Shown here: piece after piece, positions 26,866 through 37,328 of the stretch
How the letters are laid out: each line of letters begins with the position of its first letter
Position numbering within the stretch: the stretch's first letter is position 1
Assembly: GCF_000742835.1 (NCBI RefSeq)
Contig: NZ_CP008941.1
Coordinates: 372,001-436,000, forward strand
DNA: 64,000 bases
Direction of reading: 5' to 3'
DNA from: Candidatus Paracaedibacter acanthamoebae
GTDB taxonomy: Bacteria; Pseudomonadota; Alphaproteobacteria; Paracaedibacterales; Paracaedibacteraceae
The notes under the pieces: generated by a model
Seen by the model: only the letters and a program-made list of their open reading frames with translations
What the model was told of the DNA's origin: nothing
Databases searched by the model: none
Program-made: the position numbers and the translations under genes

Positions 26866-27030
26866 GTCATGTCGAGTTCCCGGCTCTTTGGCCGGGAAGG
26901 AAGACTCTTTTTCCGGGCAACCGAAGGGCGACCCGCAATCTCGAATTTACCTCAGTCCTCTCTTGTCATCTCGAGATCCTGGCTTTTCGGCCCGGAAAAG
27001 AGGGGTGGGTGATAAGAGCGGCCGCGAAAA
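26866..27030. repeat. Palindromic repeat cluster between tag and the mutase gene
   Basis: Contains TCGAGTTCCCGGCTC-TTTGG-CCGGGAA, then TTCCGGGCAACCGAAGGGCGACCCG, then TCTCGAGATCCTGGCTTTTCGGCCCGGAA. These are the same units as at 9.0, 11.8 and 32.5 kb in a different order. They lie between convergent genes. Confidence 0.75.
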
Positions 27031-27054
27031 AAGGCATGACTTCAACCAAAAATC

Positions 27055-29148
27055 CTAAATTACCGCAAGAGTTTTACGAACCACATCCAGTAAAGAGGAG
27101 CCTGGGGTAAATAGTGCCGTCACTCCCGCATCTAACAGATATTGATGGTCTTGCGGAGGTAAAATTCCCCCGCAAATGACTTTAATATCATCGGCGCCTG
27201 CTTTTTTAAGCTCCTCAATTAATGATGGGATTAAAGTTTTATGACCTGCCGCCAAAGATGAAATCCCGACCACATGGACGTCGTTCTCAATGGCTTGTTT
27301 GGCTGCTTCGCCAGGCGTGAGAAAGAGTGGAGCAAGATCCACATCAAAGCCAGCATCCGCAAAGGCAGTGGCAATAATTTTAATGCCGCGATCATGTCCA
27401 TCCTGACCCAATTTTGTCAAAAGAATTCGCGGTTGACGGCCATTTTCTGTTGCAAATTGTTTGATTTGATCTTTTAATTCTTTAAAATTTGGATCATCAG
27501 TCATGGCGCGTTGCCAAACTCCAGTCAGGGTTTTTACAGGGGCTTGATAACGCCCAAATACGTCTTCCAAGGCGAGAGAAATTTCGCCTAACGTGGCCCG
27601 AGCTCGGGCGGCCTTAATGGCAGCCTCTAACAGATTTGCCTTTCCTTTGGCGGCCTCTTGCAGCTCCATCAAACATTTGTCAACGACTGTTTGATCTCTT
27701 TGCTTTTTTATGGTTGCCAGGTTTTCTAATTGTTGGCCTCGGACGGCATCTGTATCGATTTCCAAGATTTCAACAGTAGGTTGAGAATCGCTTTGATATT
27801 TATTGACACCAACAATAATGTCTTCTTGATTATCTAACCGGATTTGCCGTTCAGCCGCGGCTTCTTCAATCCGACGTTTGGGGATGCCTAATTGGATTGC
27901 CTTTGTCATACCACCAAGTTCCTCAATTTCAGCCATATACGCGCGGGCTTTATCAATTAAAGCTTGGGTTAGAGATTCGACGTAATAGCTGCCTCCTAAC
28001 GGATCGACAACTTTGCTAATATTTGTTTCTTCTGCAATAATTAATTGAGTGTGACGCGCTACACGGGAACTTTGCTGAGTCGGCAATCCCAAGGCTTCAT
28101 CATAAGAGTTTGTATGAAGAGATTGAGTTCCGCCGAAGACAGCCGCCATAGCTTCAATGGTCGTGCGGATCACATTATTAAGCGGATCTTGGTAGGTAAG
28201 GCTGACGCCAGACGTTTGGCAATGGGTTCGTAACATTAAGCTTTGGGGATTTGTTGGATTAAATTGTCCCATCAACTCATACCACAGCGTTCGAGCAGCC
28301 CTCAGCTTTGCGACTTCGCTAAAAAAATCCATCCCTATCCCAAAGAAAAAAGATAATCGGGGGGCAAACTCATCTATTTCTAACCCCATCTTTAAGGCGG
28401 CCCGTACATACTCCAAACCATCTGCCAAGGTATAGGCTAGTTCCTGTGCTGGGGTGGCGCCTGCTTCATGCATGTGGTAGCCAGAAATTGAAATGGGATT
28501 AAAGCGGGGGATAGTCTTAGCGCAATAGGCGATAATGTCACCGACGATGCGCATGCTAAAGTTAGGTGGATAAATGAAAGTATTGCGTACCAAAAATTCT
28601 TTTAAGATATCATTTTGTAGGGTACCTGACAGTTTGTCTTGAGAAACGCCTTGTTCTTCGGCAGCGACAATATAAAAGGCCATAATCGGGATAACGGCGC
28701 CATTCATTGTCATGGAAACACTCATTTTATCCAGGGGGATTCCATCAAATAGGCGCTTTATATCCTCAACGGTATCAATGGCGACGCCAGCTTTACCCAC
28801 ATCGCCGGCTACGCGGCGGTGATCAGAATCGTACCCTCGATGGGTGGCCAGATCAAACGCAACCGATAAAGCTGTTTGACCGTCCCTTAAACATTCATGA
28901 TAAAAAGCGTTCGTGGCTTCAGCTGAAGAAAAGCCGGCATACTGCCGAATAGTCCAAGGACGATTGGTGTACATGGTTGCTCGAACGCCGCGCGTATAAG
29001 GGGGAATGCCTGGGAAAGAAGTTTCACTGCTGGGTGTGGTTGTATAAAGTGGACTTAAAGAAATACCGTCCGTGGTTTGCCAATCAAGAGATCCAACGGA
29101 TGTGTTCTTTAACTCTTTCTCGGCAAGGCTTTTCCACTGATTTTCCAT
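27055..29148 (-). CDS. scpA: Methylmalonyl-CoA mutase, single-chain
   Basis: A 697-residue B12-dependent mutase converting (R)-methylmalonyl-CoA to succinyl-CoA, so it feeds the TCA block at 33-43 kb. Residues about 40-540 are the substrate-binding barrel ([46 protein letters not shown]). The last 130 residues are the cobalamin domain with GQDGHDRG, whose His is the cobalt ligand, and [10 protein letters not shown]. The frame is complete, and the length fits the mutase alpha subunit (about 715) minus a short N-terminal segment. No partner subunit, epimerase or MeaB GTPase is encoded nearby, so others must be elsewhere. Confidence 0.94.
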   Translation of the reverse strand: MENQWKSLAEKELKNTSVGSLDWQTTDGISLSPLYTTTPSSETSFPGIPPYTRGVRATMYTNRPWTIRQYAGFSSAEATNAFYHECLRDGQTALSVAFDLATHRGYDSDHRRVAGDVGKAGVAIDTVEDIKRLFDGIPLDKMSVSMTMNGAVIPIMAFYIVAAEEQGVSQDKLSGTLQNDILKEFLVRNTFIYPPNFSMRIVGDIIAYCAKTIPRFNPISISGYHMHEAGATPAQELAYTLADGLEYVRAALKMGLEIDEFAPRLSFFFGIGMDFFSEVAKLRAARTLWYELMGQFNPTNPQSLMLRTHCQTSGVSLTYQDPLNNVIRTTIEAMAAVFGGTQSLHTNSYDEALGLPTQQSSRVARHTQLIIAEETNISKVVDPLGGSYYVESLTQALIDKARAYMAEIEELGGMTKAIQLGIPKRRIEEAAAERQIRLDNQEDIIVGVNKYQSDSQPTVEILEIDTDAVRGQQLENLATIKKQRDQTVVDKCLMELQEAAKGKANLLEAAIKAARARATLGEISLALEDVFGRYQAPVKTLTGVWQRAMTDDPNFKELKDQIKQFATENGRQPRILLTKLGQDGHDRGIKIIATAFADAGFDVDLAPLFLTPGEAAKQAIENDVHVVGISSLAAGHKTLIPSLIEELKKAGADDIKVICGGILPPQDHQYLLDAGVTALFTPGSSLLDVVRKTLAVI

Positions 29149-29195
29149 GATTTCTCTGCTATCAGATTCTTTTAAAAATTATATCGCAGTAAATC

Positions 29196-29588
29196 TTAAC
29201 AAAAAACATCTAAAATCTTATAATTTCCCTCAGGCATTTTTAGGTCTTTGATTTTGTTTGCTTTCACCCATTGATAGCCAGGCTGTCCTTCTTTTAACTT
29301 AATCTCGCCCGTCCATTTTTTACAGGAAAACAAAAGAATCGTCACATGGGCATGAGGATAGAGATGGGTGGCAAAGCGAAGGGGGGTTAGATCACCAACA
29401 TTGATTATAAGGTCAATTTCTTCAAAAATCTCGCGGCAGAGGGCTTGTTCGGGTGTTTCATTTGGTTCAATTTTCCCGCCTGGAAATTCCCAATAAAAGG
29501 GATAATAAGTTGTTTCGGGACGTTGTACAATTAAAATTTCGCCGCCATCATTTTCTAAAGCCAGGGCGACCACGGTTAGATGTTTCAT
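29196..29588 (-). CDS. mutT: 8-oxo-dGTP diphosphatase (MutT-like Nudix hydrolase)
   Basis: A 130-residue Nudix protein. The Nudix box GGKIEPNETPEQALCREIFEEI-like stretch is intact (residues about 37-58, read as GX5EX7REUXEE). The N-terminus VVALALENDGGEILIVQRP is typical of MutT. It would hydrolyse 8-oxo-dGTP to prevent mutation, though other nucleotides are possible. In alphaproteobacteria it often follows argJ or secA; here its neighbours are the mutase and the MscS genes. Confidence 0.88.
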   Translation of the reverse strand: MKHLTVVALALENDGGEILIVQRPETTYYPFYWEFPGGKIEPNETPEQALCREIFEEIDLIINVGDLTPLRFATHLYPHAHVTILLFSCKKWTGEIKLKEGQPGYQWVKANKIKDLKMPEGNYKILDVFC

Positions 29589-29689
29589 GTTAAGTCCTAT
29601 TTAATTTATCTTTAGCAATCACCATCTAGACTCAAGGAAGGGATCCGTGTCAAGGCCGGACTATCTCGAAAGTGACGCAGGTTCTCATT

Positions 29690-31066
29690 TCAAGCCGATA
29701 AAAATTCTTTGACAGTTTTAATAATAATTTCTTCAAGAGTTTCATGTTTTGATGTTTGCTGGGACTGAGTGATGGCTTCTTCCATTTCCTTGGATCGGCT
29801 CACCATAAGTTGGAGCATTTGATGTAAAGCGTCTGGGTAAAGTTTTAGGATGGGCTCTAATTCTGTTTTGGAATACCTGTAAAGTAAAACATTTGTTTTA
29901 GCAATAACATCGGCAGTTCTTGATTTACCCAAAAGGAATCCCTGTTCACCAAAGTAATCGCCACTATAAAGGAGTCTTGATTGTTGATCAGTGAGAAGAA
30001 TTTCAACGGTCCCTTCGCCTATAATATAGAGTGCTCTGTCTTTGTCTCCTTTATGGATAATGGGGGTTGCTGCAGGCACAAAAGTGGGGCGGGAGAGGGC
30101 TATAATTTTCTGTAGTTGGTGGTCAGAAAATCCTTGGAATAAATTGGATCGTTGTAGGTGTTGTTGCTGCTCAGAGAACTCTTTTTCGACCAACGGCTGA
30201 TTGCCTCGGACAATTCCATACTCACCCAATCCTTCGGATATTCTTAAGTCATAAGCGTGAAGCTCTTGCCGCAACGCATCAATAATGCTGTGACGAGTTT
30301 GCCAACGCTGTTCCTGATTTGCAAGGCCATAACGGACAAAGTAATTGACGCCGCCTGCATCCAGGGTGCGAGCAAGAACTTCAGCATAGAACTGACGCGC
30401 TGTGCTGTGGCGATGCAAAGCGGTTTCCACAATACGTTGTACGCGATGGGATGGAATATCATGATTAATAGAAATCTGAAACTCATCAACAGCCCAGGCC
30501 CTACCTTGGCCAAAGTTTTGAATGGCAGTCGCGAGGACGCGACCGTTATTAATAATGATTTTAGTGTTGGTGAGCGTCAAGAGTTCGGTGTGGCGCCATC
30601 CAATGTCGGTGATTTTTCCTTCTATAGCGTCGTCGAGCTTAATCCAGTCTCCAATTTTATAAAGTCTATCTAAATCAATAATAATAGACGCAGCTACATC
30701 TCCGACGAGACCTTGAAGTGCAATGGCAAGGCCAGCTGTAATAAGGCCGCTGGCCGTAATAATAGCATTAACGTCAAGGCCAAGGGTTCCTACTGTAATA
30801 ACAAATACTAAGGTAAAGACAATTAATATATTCACAATGACAATAAAAAGATGGGAAATTTTGAGTTTAAAATTTTCACGAATGCCAGGCCAAATAAAAC
30901 GATTGAGCAGTCTTAAGAGGATCCATGTCGAAAACATCAACAGCAGAATCTCTGTGCCCTTTTTGAACCAAACCACTTGGTTTGGATTAGGAATTAAATA
31001 TAAGATAGCCGCCACAATGGTGGTTATTGTGCTGATAAATAAGGACAGATAAATGATGCGCTTCAT
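29690..31066 (-). CDS. MscS-type channel with a C-terminal cyclic-nucleotide-binding domain
   Basis: A 458-residue inner-membrane protein of the bCNG type. Three or four membrane helices (about 5-125) end in the pore helix GLITAGLAIALQGLVGDVAA. The MscS beta domain follows (DWIKLDDAIEGKITDIGWR), then a cytoplasmic region. Residues about 325-440 are a cNMP-binding domain: GEGTVEILL, then YFGEQGFLLGKSRTADVIA with the phosphate-binding Arg. Such channels open or close on cAMP rather than only on tension. A class III cyclase is encoded at 52-54 kb and may supply the ligand. The ATG at 31066 is used. Confidence 0.87.
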   Translation of the reverse strand: MKRIIYLSLFISTITTIVAAILYLIPNPNQVVWFKKGTEILLLMFSTWILLRLLNRFIWPGIRENFKLKISHLFIVIVNILIVFTLVFVITVGTLGLDVNAIITASGLITAGLAIALQGLVGDVAASIIIDLDRLYKIGDWIKLDDAIEGKITDIGWRHTELLTLTNTKIIINNGRVLATAIQNFGQGRAWAVDEFQISINHDIPSHRVQRIVETALHRHSTARQFYAEVLARTLDAGGVNYFVRYGLANQEQRWQTRHSIIDALRQELHAYDLRISEGLGEYGIVRGNQPLVEKEFSEQQQHLQRSNLFQGFSDHQLQKIIALSRPTFVPAATPIIHKGDKDRALYIIGEGTVEILLTDQQSRLLYSGDYFGEQGFLLGKSRTADVIAKTNVLLYRYSKTELEPILKLYPDALHQMLQLMVSRSKEMEEAITQSQQTSKHETLEEIIIKTVKEFLSA

Positions 31067-31164
31067 TTACTTAAAGTCTCTTTAGGGTTAAAGGGCGAAA
31101 AGTCACACAAATTCTATCAATAAATATATCATTACGGCGTTAAAAAATGGTTATGATGGATCAC

Positions 31165-31509
31165 TTAACCACCGGTTTTATAATAGTGGCCATGATAGTT
31201 GATATTTACTTGCCATACATCCGCTCGATAAGGCAGCGTAACCGATATAATGTGGGGCACAAGTCCTTCTACACTCAAAAGACTTGTTTCGAGATTTTTA
31301 GTCTGCATGTCGCAGCTTAAACTGGTCCCTCTACTGATACAATTTGTTAACCGCGGCTGACTATAGGCGGTCGGAATATTAGCGCGCAGTGTTACGGTGG
31401 TACTCTCAATGGTTTGGGCTACACTTAATTTTTCAAACTGCGTTGACTGGCTGAAGGTTATCAATCCCAAATAGGCAAGTATAATTTTTTGTGTGGCTTG
31501 TGCCTTCAT
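31165..31509 (-). CDS. Small exported protein of unknown function
   Basis: A 114-residue protein with a signal peptide (KIILAYLGLITFSQST). The mature part is beta-rich with two Cys (NCISRGTSLSCDM) that could form a disulphide. I do not recognise it. Its signal peptide resembles that of the protein at 43710 (FYLGLVT), but the mature parts are not obviously related. It lies 98 bases from the MscS gene, on the same strand and upstream of it. Confidence 0.5.
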   Translation of the reverse strand: MKAQATQKIILAYLGLITFSQSTQFEKLSVAQTIESTTVTLRANIPTAYSQPRLTNCISRGTSLSCDMQTKNLETSLLSVEGLVPHIISVTLPYRADVWQVNINYHGHYYKTGG

Positions 31510-31728
31510 TGATACTTCCCACTTTCTGGCTTATTTATATGCTTACAGTGTTAGGCAAAAGCTGTTAAAATGAAGTTAAAAAAGAGTTATCAAAGGTTTA
31601 AATATGTGGTCTTCGTACCACGGAATGAAAAGATTCTTTATTTTTTTAGTCGAATTTGTTTTGTTTTTAAAACAGGGAGTGCTATTACTTATAGCCATCA
31701 ATAACTTAATTAACTGACAGCCCCTGCC

Positions 31729-32205
31729 ATGTCGAATTTAGATGAAATCGATTTACAAATACTTAGTGATCTTCAAAAAGATGGTCGTTTGACCAATGTT
31801 GAGCTAGCTCGAAGGGCTGGAATCTCTGCACCACCTTGTTTGCGGCGTGTCCGTGGATTAGAGGAAGCGGGCGTTATCCGAGGTTATCATGCCGATGTAA
31901 GTCCTTCTATTTTAGGGTTCGGGGTTGCTGTTTTTGCTCAGGTCGGCCTTCATAGCCAAAATGAGAGTGATTTGCGAGCTTTTGAAGCCAGAATTGCCGA
32001 TTGGCCACTTGTCAGAGAATGCCATATGGTTGCGGGGGATGCCGATTTTCTGTTAAAAATCGTCGCCCGTAATTGGGATGAATATCAACGATTCTTGTCC
32101 AATGAATTAACCTCTACGCCGAACGTCAGAAATGTAAAGAGCAAATTGGTCGTTCGAACTTCTAAACACCTTCCTGGCGTTCCGGTCGAAGAAGTAAATT
32201 TGTAA
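31729..32205 (+). CDS. Lrp/AsnC-family transcriptional regulator
   Basis: A 158-residue feast/famine regulator. Residues 1-60 are the HTH (LDEIDLQILSDLQKDGRLTN, LARRAGISAPPCLRRVRGLE). Residues 65-150 are the RAM ligand-binding domain (VAVFAQVGL, GDADFLLKIVARNWDEYQRF). It is a stand-alone gene; its AT-rich upstream region of 219 bases should carry its promoter. The ligand is probably an amino acid. Targets cannot be read. Confidence 0.92.
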   Translation: MSNLDEIDLQILSDLQKDGRLTNVELARRAGISAPPCLRRVRGLEEAGVIRGYHADVSPSILGFGVAVFAQVGLHSQNESDLRAFEARIADWPLVRECHMVAGDADFLLKIVARNWDEYQRFLSNELTSTPNVRNVKSKLVVRTSKHLPGVPVEEVNL

Positions 32206-32877
32206 ATTTTTGAAGCCCTTATTGAACGCTTTATTATATAATTTTTGAAATTCTGAATTTTTCGTCAAGGATTCTGGTCTGCTGTATTATTGTGAGCAAG
32301 ATAGGCTAGGGCTGTATAAGGAAGCTTGTACATTATAGTCGACTTATTTATCCAATAAAGTATTAATAGAGAGCACTTTTTTACCACAAACCTCCAATAA
32401 AAAAAGGTCCATTCCCCCGACTTGATCCGGGGTCTCGACATCCCATGAAGAATCGCTTGTCGCTTCGAGTTCCCGGCTCTTCGGCCGAGAAAGGGAGAGA
32501 TTTGTAAAGGGTTTAATCACTCTTCCTCATTCCGGCCTTGAGCCGGAATCTATTCCTATGTTTTGATGACATCGAGGTTCAGGAAGATATAGCTGTGAGA
32601 AAGCCATATTGTTTCAAAAAGAGAGGCATGGATGCCGGGGCAAGCCCGGCATGAGGGAATAACTCAATTCTTGACAAAATTTCCCTTTTTCCTGGCAACC
32701 GAAGGGCGACCCGGCAACTCGACATCCCATAAAGAATCGCTTGTCGCTTCGAGTTCCCGGCCGAAGAGCCGGGAAAAAGTAAACTATTTGAAAAAATTTT
32801 ATGAACTTTGAATGTTTTCTTGAAGGCAGCTGCAGAACAAGTTACAGTTAGTTATCTCTTATTTTAGTAGGATTTTT
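32206..32877. repeat. Repeat-rich gap before the esterase gene
   Basis: This 672-base gap has no gene. From 32405 to 32775 it holds a linear array of palindromic units: CCCGACTTGATCCGGGG, TCGAGTTCCCGGCTCTTCGG, CATTCCGGCCTTGAGCCGGAATC, GCCGGGGCAAGCCCGGC, CTGGCAACCGAAGGGCGACC, and again TCGAGTTCCCGGC. It is the richest such site in the window. The last 100 bases should contain the promoter of the esterase-mdh-suc block. Confidence 0.75.
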
Positions 32878-33543
32878 GTGATCGTGTTGGTTGGTCCCAC
32901 TGTATCTCCCAAAAGCGGAGAAAAGCCAGAGCAATTGGTTGTTTTTCTTCATGGTTATGGGGCGGATGGTGCTAATTTAATAGACATTGCAGACTACTGG
33001 GCCGACCTTTTGCCAACTGCTGAATTTATTGCACCGAATGCCATTGAACCCTGTGAAATGGGTTTTGGGTATCAGTGGTTTGGGTTACAAGATTTCTCTC
33101 CTTTCAATATTCGCGCTGGGCTTGATCGAGCCACCCCCATCATTGTTAAACAATTGAAAATTTGGTTACATGAACGGAATCTGACACCGGCGGACCTTTG
33201 CTTAGTGGGTTTTTCTCAAGGGACAATGATGGCTCTCGATATTATGTTCCATTTACAAGGGGTTAAAGCTGTTGTGGGGTACTCTGGGGCATTTTATCCG
33301 CCAATTGGCAATCTGCTCAAAGCCCCTTATCCGAAGATTTTTCTTGCTCATGGTGACATGGATACGGTGGTTCCGTATCTGGCGTTTGTAGAAGCTGTAA
33401 GAAATTTACAGAAATTTAGTATTACTCCTGCTACATATACAAGTCACGGTTTAGGTCATAGTATCAATGGAGAAGGACTAAACCGTGGTGGACAGTTTTT
33501 GGTAGAGAGTTTGTCAGCAACAGACTCAGTTATATTGACTTAA
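32878..33543 (+). CDS. Carboxylesterase/phospholipase, alpha/beta hydrolase
   Basis: A 221-residue serine hydrolase of the Abhydrolase_2 family. LVVFLHGYGADGANLIDIA is the oxyanion region, LVGFSQGTMMALD holds the catalytic Ser, HGDMDTVVPY the Asp and HGLGHSINGEG the His. The start is GTG at 32878, or GTG at 32884. It lies 18 bases before mdh, so it may be co-transcribed with the TCA block. The natural ester is unknown. Confidence 0.88.
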   Translation: MIVLVGPTVSPKSGEKPEQLVVFLHGYGADGANLIDIADYWADLLPTAEFIAPNAIEPCEMGFGYQWFGLQDFSPFNIRAGLDRATPIIVKQLKIWLHERNLTPADLCLVGFSQGTMMALDIMFHLQGVKAVVGYSGAFYPPIGNLLKAPYPKIFLAHGDMDTVVPYLAFVEAVRNLQKFSITPATYTSHGLGHSINGEGLNRGGQFLVESLSATDSVILT

Positions 33544-34524
<981 letters not shown>

Positions 34525-34536
34525 AGGATTTAACTG

Positions 34537-35706
34537 ATGAATATTCATGAATATCAAGCAAAAGAAGTTCTGAAGAAGTATGGTGCTCCTGTTTCTGCGG
34601 GTAAGGTCGCTTTTACAGTACAAGAAGCAGCCACAGCTGCTAAAGAATTAGGTGGCTCTCTGTGGGTGGTAAAGGCGCAGATTCATGCCGGCGGCCGTGG
34701 TAAGGCTGGTGGTGTAATTTTATGCAGAACTGTTGAGGAGGTATCCGCAGCTGCTACTAAACTTTTAGGATTAACGTTGGTGACACACCAAACAGGTCCA
34801 AAAGGCCAAGTGGTTCGTAAAGTGTATGTGGAATCTGGATGCAATATCGACCGTGAACTGTATGTCAGCCTTGTGCTCGAGCGTAATTCAGGCCGCGTTG
34901 CAGTGATTGCTTCCCAAGCCGGTGGTATGGATATCGAAGAAGTTGCAGCAAAAACGCCTGAAAAGATTATTCAATTTAGCTTTGATCCCTCCACAGGCTA
35001 TAAATCCTATCACGGCCGTAAATTGGCCTATGCCTTAGGATTAGAGGGTGATGCGCAGAAACAAATGCTTAAACTGGCCGAAGCGTTGGTCAAGTCTTAC
35101 TGTGAATTGGATTGCACTCAGATTGAAATTAATCCGTTGGTTGTGACCAAAGAGGGTAATCTGATTGTTTTAGATGCCAAGGTCTCCTTTGATGATAATG
35201 CTTTGTTCCGTCATCCTGATATTGAATCATTGCGCGACCTCGCTGAAGAAGATCCGGCAGAAACCGAAGCACACAAGCATGAATTAAATTATGTGAAGCT
35301 TGATGGGACTATTGGTTGCATGGTAAACGGCGCTGGCTTGGCGATGGCAACCATGGATATCATTAAACTTCACGGCGGTGAGCCTGCTAATTTCCTGGAT
35401 GTAGGTGGGGGTGCCACAAAAGAGCGGGTGTCCGAGGCCTTTAAGCTGATTCTCGCTGACCAGAATGTTAAGGCTGTGCTCGTGAATATTTTTGGTGGCA
35501 TTATGAAATGTGATGTGATTGCTGAGGGCATTGTTGCGGCGGCAAAGGATATCCAGCTTAATGTTCCGATGGTTGTTCGCTTGCAGGGAACGAATATGGA
35601 GCAGGGCCGCAAGATTCTGAATGAGTCTGGTTTAAAAATTATTTCTGAGGGCGATTTGACCCAGGCAGCAGCCAAGGTTGTAGCCGCAATAAAGGAGGCT
35701 GCATAA
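34537..35706 (+). CDS. sucC: Succinyl-CoA synthetase beta subunit
   Basis: A 389-residue ATP-grasp subunit that binds the nucleotide and, with SucD, makes ATP or GTP from succinyl-CoA. [16 protein letters not shown] is the family start; [17 protein letters not shown] is the nucleotide loop, EINPLVVT and [12 protein letters not shown] are later motifs, and [16 protein letters not shown] is near the end. It starts 12 bases after mdh and its TAA overlaps the sucD ATG by one base, so translation is coupled. Confidence 0.97.
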   Translation: MNIHEYQAKEVLKKYGAPVSAGKVAFTVQEAATAAKELGGSLWVVKAQIHAGGRGKAGGVILCRTVEEVSAAATKLLGLTLVTHQTGPKGQVVRKVYVESGCNIDRELYVSLVLERNSGRVAVIASQAGGMDIEEVAAKTPEKIIQFSFDPSTGYKSYHGRKLAYALGLEGDAQKQMLKLAEALVKSYCELDCTQIEINPLVVTKEGNLIVLDAKVSFDDNALFRHPDIESLRDLAEEDPAETEAHKHELNYVKLDGTIGCMVNGAGLAMATMDIIKLHGGEPANFLDVGGGATKERVSEAFKLILADQNVKAVLVNIFGGIMKCDVIAEGIVAAAKDIQLNVPMVVRLQGTNMEQGRKILNESGLKIISEGDLTQAAAKVVAAIKEAA

Positions 35707-36626
35707 TGTCTATTCTTGTCGATAAAAATACAAAAGTTATTTGTCAGGGATTTACAGGCAAAAATGGAACATTCCATTCGGAACAAGCCATTGCCTATGG
35801 AACCAAAATGGTTGGGGGCGTGACACCCGGTAAGGGCGGAACTGAGCATTTAGGATTACCTGTTTTCAACACCGTTGGTGATGCCGTCAAAAAGACAGGC
35901 GCCACCGCGTCAGTTATTTATGTGCCGGCACCTTATGCGGCAGATTCAATTCTTGAAGCAGCAGATGCTGGTATTGAGTTGATCGTCTGTATTACAGAAG
36001 GCATACCGGTTATGGATATGGTGCAGGTTAAACGCGCCCTTGAGGGGACGAAGAGCCGTTTAATTGGCCCTAACTGTCCCGGTATTATCACGCCGGCTCA
36101 ATGCAAAATTGGTATTATGCCTGGTTTTATTCACAAACCCGGCAAGATTGGTATTGTTTCCCGTTCAGGTACATTGACCTATGAGGCCGTAGCCCAAACC
36201 ACGGCAGCGGGCTTAGGACAATCGACGTGTGTGGGAATCGGGGGAGACCCTGTCCGTGGCATGAACTTTACAGACGTTCTTGAGATGTTCTGGGACGACG
36301 CTCAGACAGAAGGTATCCTCTTTATTGGTGAAATTGGGGGAAATGATGAGCAAGCTGCGGCTGACTATATCGCCCATCAATATGCCAAGGGACGTTATAA
36401 ACCCGTTGTTGCCTTTATTGCAGGTGTAACAGCACCGCCCGGCCGTCGGATGGGACATGCTGGTGCAATTATTGCCGGCGCCGGCGCCAGTGCTGCTGAA
36501 AAAATGGAAGCCTTACGCCGCGTCGGGGTAGATGTTGCTGATTCGCCCGCGACGTTGGGTGAAACCATGGTGCGCGCCATGAAGAATGATAAGGCGGCGA
36601 CATTGTCAAAGGCGGCTAATGCATAA
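35706..36626 (+). CDS. sucD: Succinyl-CoA synthetase alpha subunit
   Basis: A 306-residue CoA-binding subunit. [16 protein letters not shown] is the CoA loop; [10 protein letters not shown] and [11 protein letters not shown] are family signatures, and the phosphorylated His lies in [10 protein letters not shown] (about residue 245). The length is a little above the usual 290 owing to a polar tail. One-base overlap with sucC. Confidence 0.97.
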   Translation: MSILVDKNTKVICQGFTGKNGTFHSEQAIAYGTKMVGGVTPGKGGTEHLGLPVFNTVGDAVKKTGATASVIYVPAPYAADSILEAADAGIELIVCITEGIPVMDMVQVKRALEGTKSRLIGPNCPGIITPAQCKIGIMPGFIHKPGKIGIVSRSGTLTYEAVAQTTAAGLGQSTCVGIGGDPVRGMNFTDVLEMFWDDAQTEGILFIGEIGGNDEQAAADYIAHQYAKGRYKPVVAFIAGVTAPPGRRMGHAGAIIAGAGASAAEKMEALRRVGVDVADSPATLGETMVRAMKNDKAATLSKAANA

Positions 36627-36635
36627 TCGAAAGGG

Positions 36636-37328
36636 ATGGACGATGGACTCTGCTCTCTGACACGAGAAGCAGAGCCAGAGAGAATTTTGGCAGAGGGGGG
36701 GTATAGGATGATATTATATAAGGCAGCTTTGACTCGTCCTTGTATGGGCGGGGCGGTTGAAAGTCAGCGCAGCAATCTATTCACATTGATTAAAAGTGCC
36801 GGCAAGATTTATTTATTATCGCTTGCATCCCTTTCTTTATTTGCCTTACTTTCCCATGGTTTGTGCGCCTCTTCATCCAATCCTACCGATGATAAGCCTG
36901 GTGTATCAGCATCCGAACAGATAGAAGTAACCGACACTGTTGTTATGGAAGCTATGGCTGCCTCTCAAGCTAAATCTCCCATTATTCATGCAGATGCTTT
37001 GCGGGTATGGGGAAAATTTAAATCCGGTCGCATTGAACCAAACTACAGTTATTATTTTTGGGCCCGCAATTTAATTATTTGGTTACAAAAAGAAGCTAAA
37101 ATAAAGATTGATTCAGAAGATACCGTTGCCAAAGTTTTTGCGGTCTTGCATGAAAAAAAGTTGATTTCAACTGATGCAAAATTGGTTTTGACACGGTTTG
37201 TATGGGAAAATCTTAAACGGTTAGAAGATCTTTCCCCTGAAGAAAGAGCGATGCCTCAATATCGTGAAGAACAGAAAAGAATTTTTGTTGAAAATTTGAA
37301 TGAAGTAGAAAAACAGGATAACAAATGA
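36636..37328 (+). CDS. Unknown exported or membrane-anchored protein inside the suc operon
   Basis: A protein of up to 230 residues that I do not recognise. The start is uncertain: ATG 36636, or ATG 36708 (MILYKAALTRP) which lies behind a GAGGGGGG ribosome-like site. A hydrophobic segment (GKIYLLSLASLSLFALLSHG) near residue 60 of the long form suggests a signal peptide or membrane anchor. The mature part is helical with WGKFKSGRIEPNYSYYFWAR and NLIIWLQKEAKIK. It overlaps the sucA start by four bases (ATGA), so it is translationally coupled with the 2-oxoglutarate dehydrogenase gene. sucC/D and sucA are normally adjacent. Confidence 0.6.
   Translation: MDDGLCSLTREAEPERILAEGGYRMILYKAALTRPCMGGAVESQRSNLFTLIKSAGKIYLLSLASLSLFALLSHGLCASSSNPTDDKPGVSASEQIEVTDTVVMEAMAASQAKSPIIHADALRVWGKFKSGRIEPNYSYYFWARNLIIWLQKEAKIKIDSEDTVAKVFAVLHEKKLISTDAKLVLTRFVWENLKRLEDLSPEERAMPQYREEQKRIFVENLNEVEKQDNK

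Noticed and set aside
30244-30673. Frames of 89 and 138 codons overlapping the MscS gene
   Set aside because: Out-of-frame shadows of a well supported gene.
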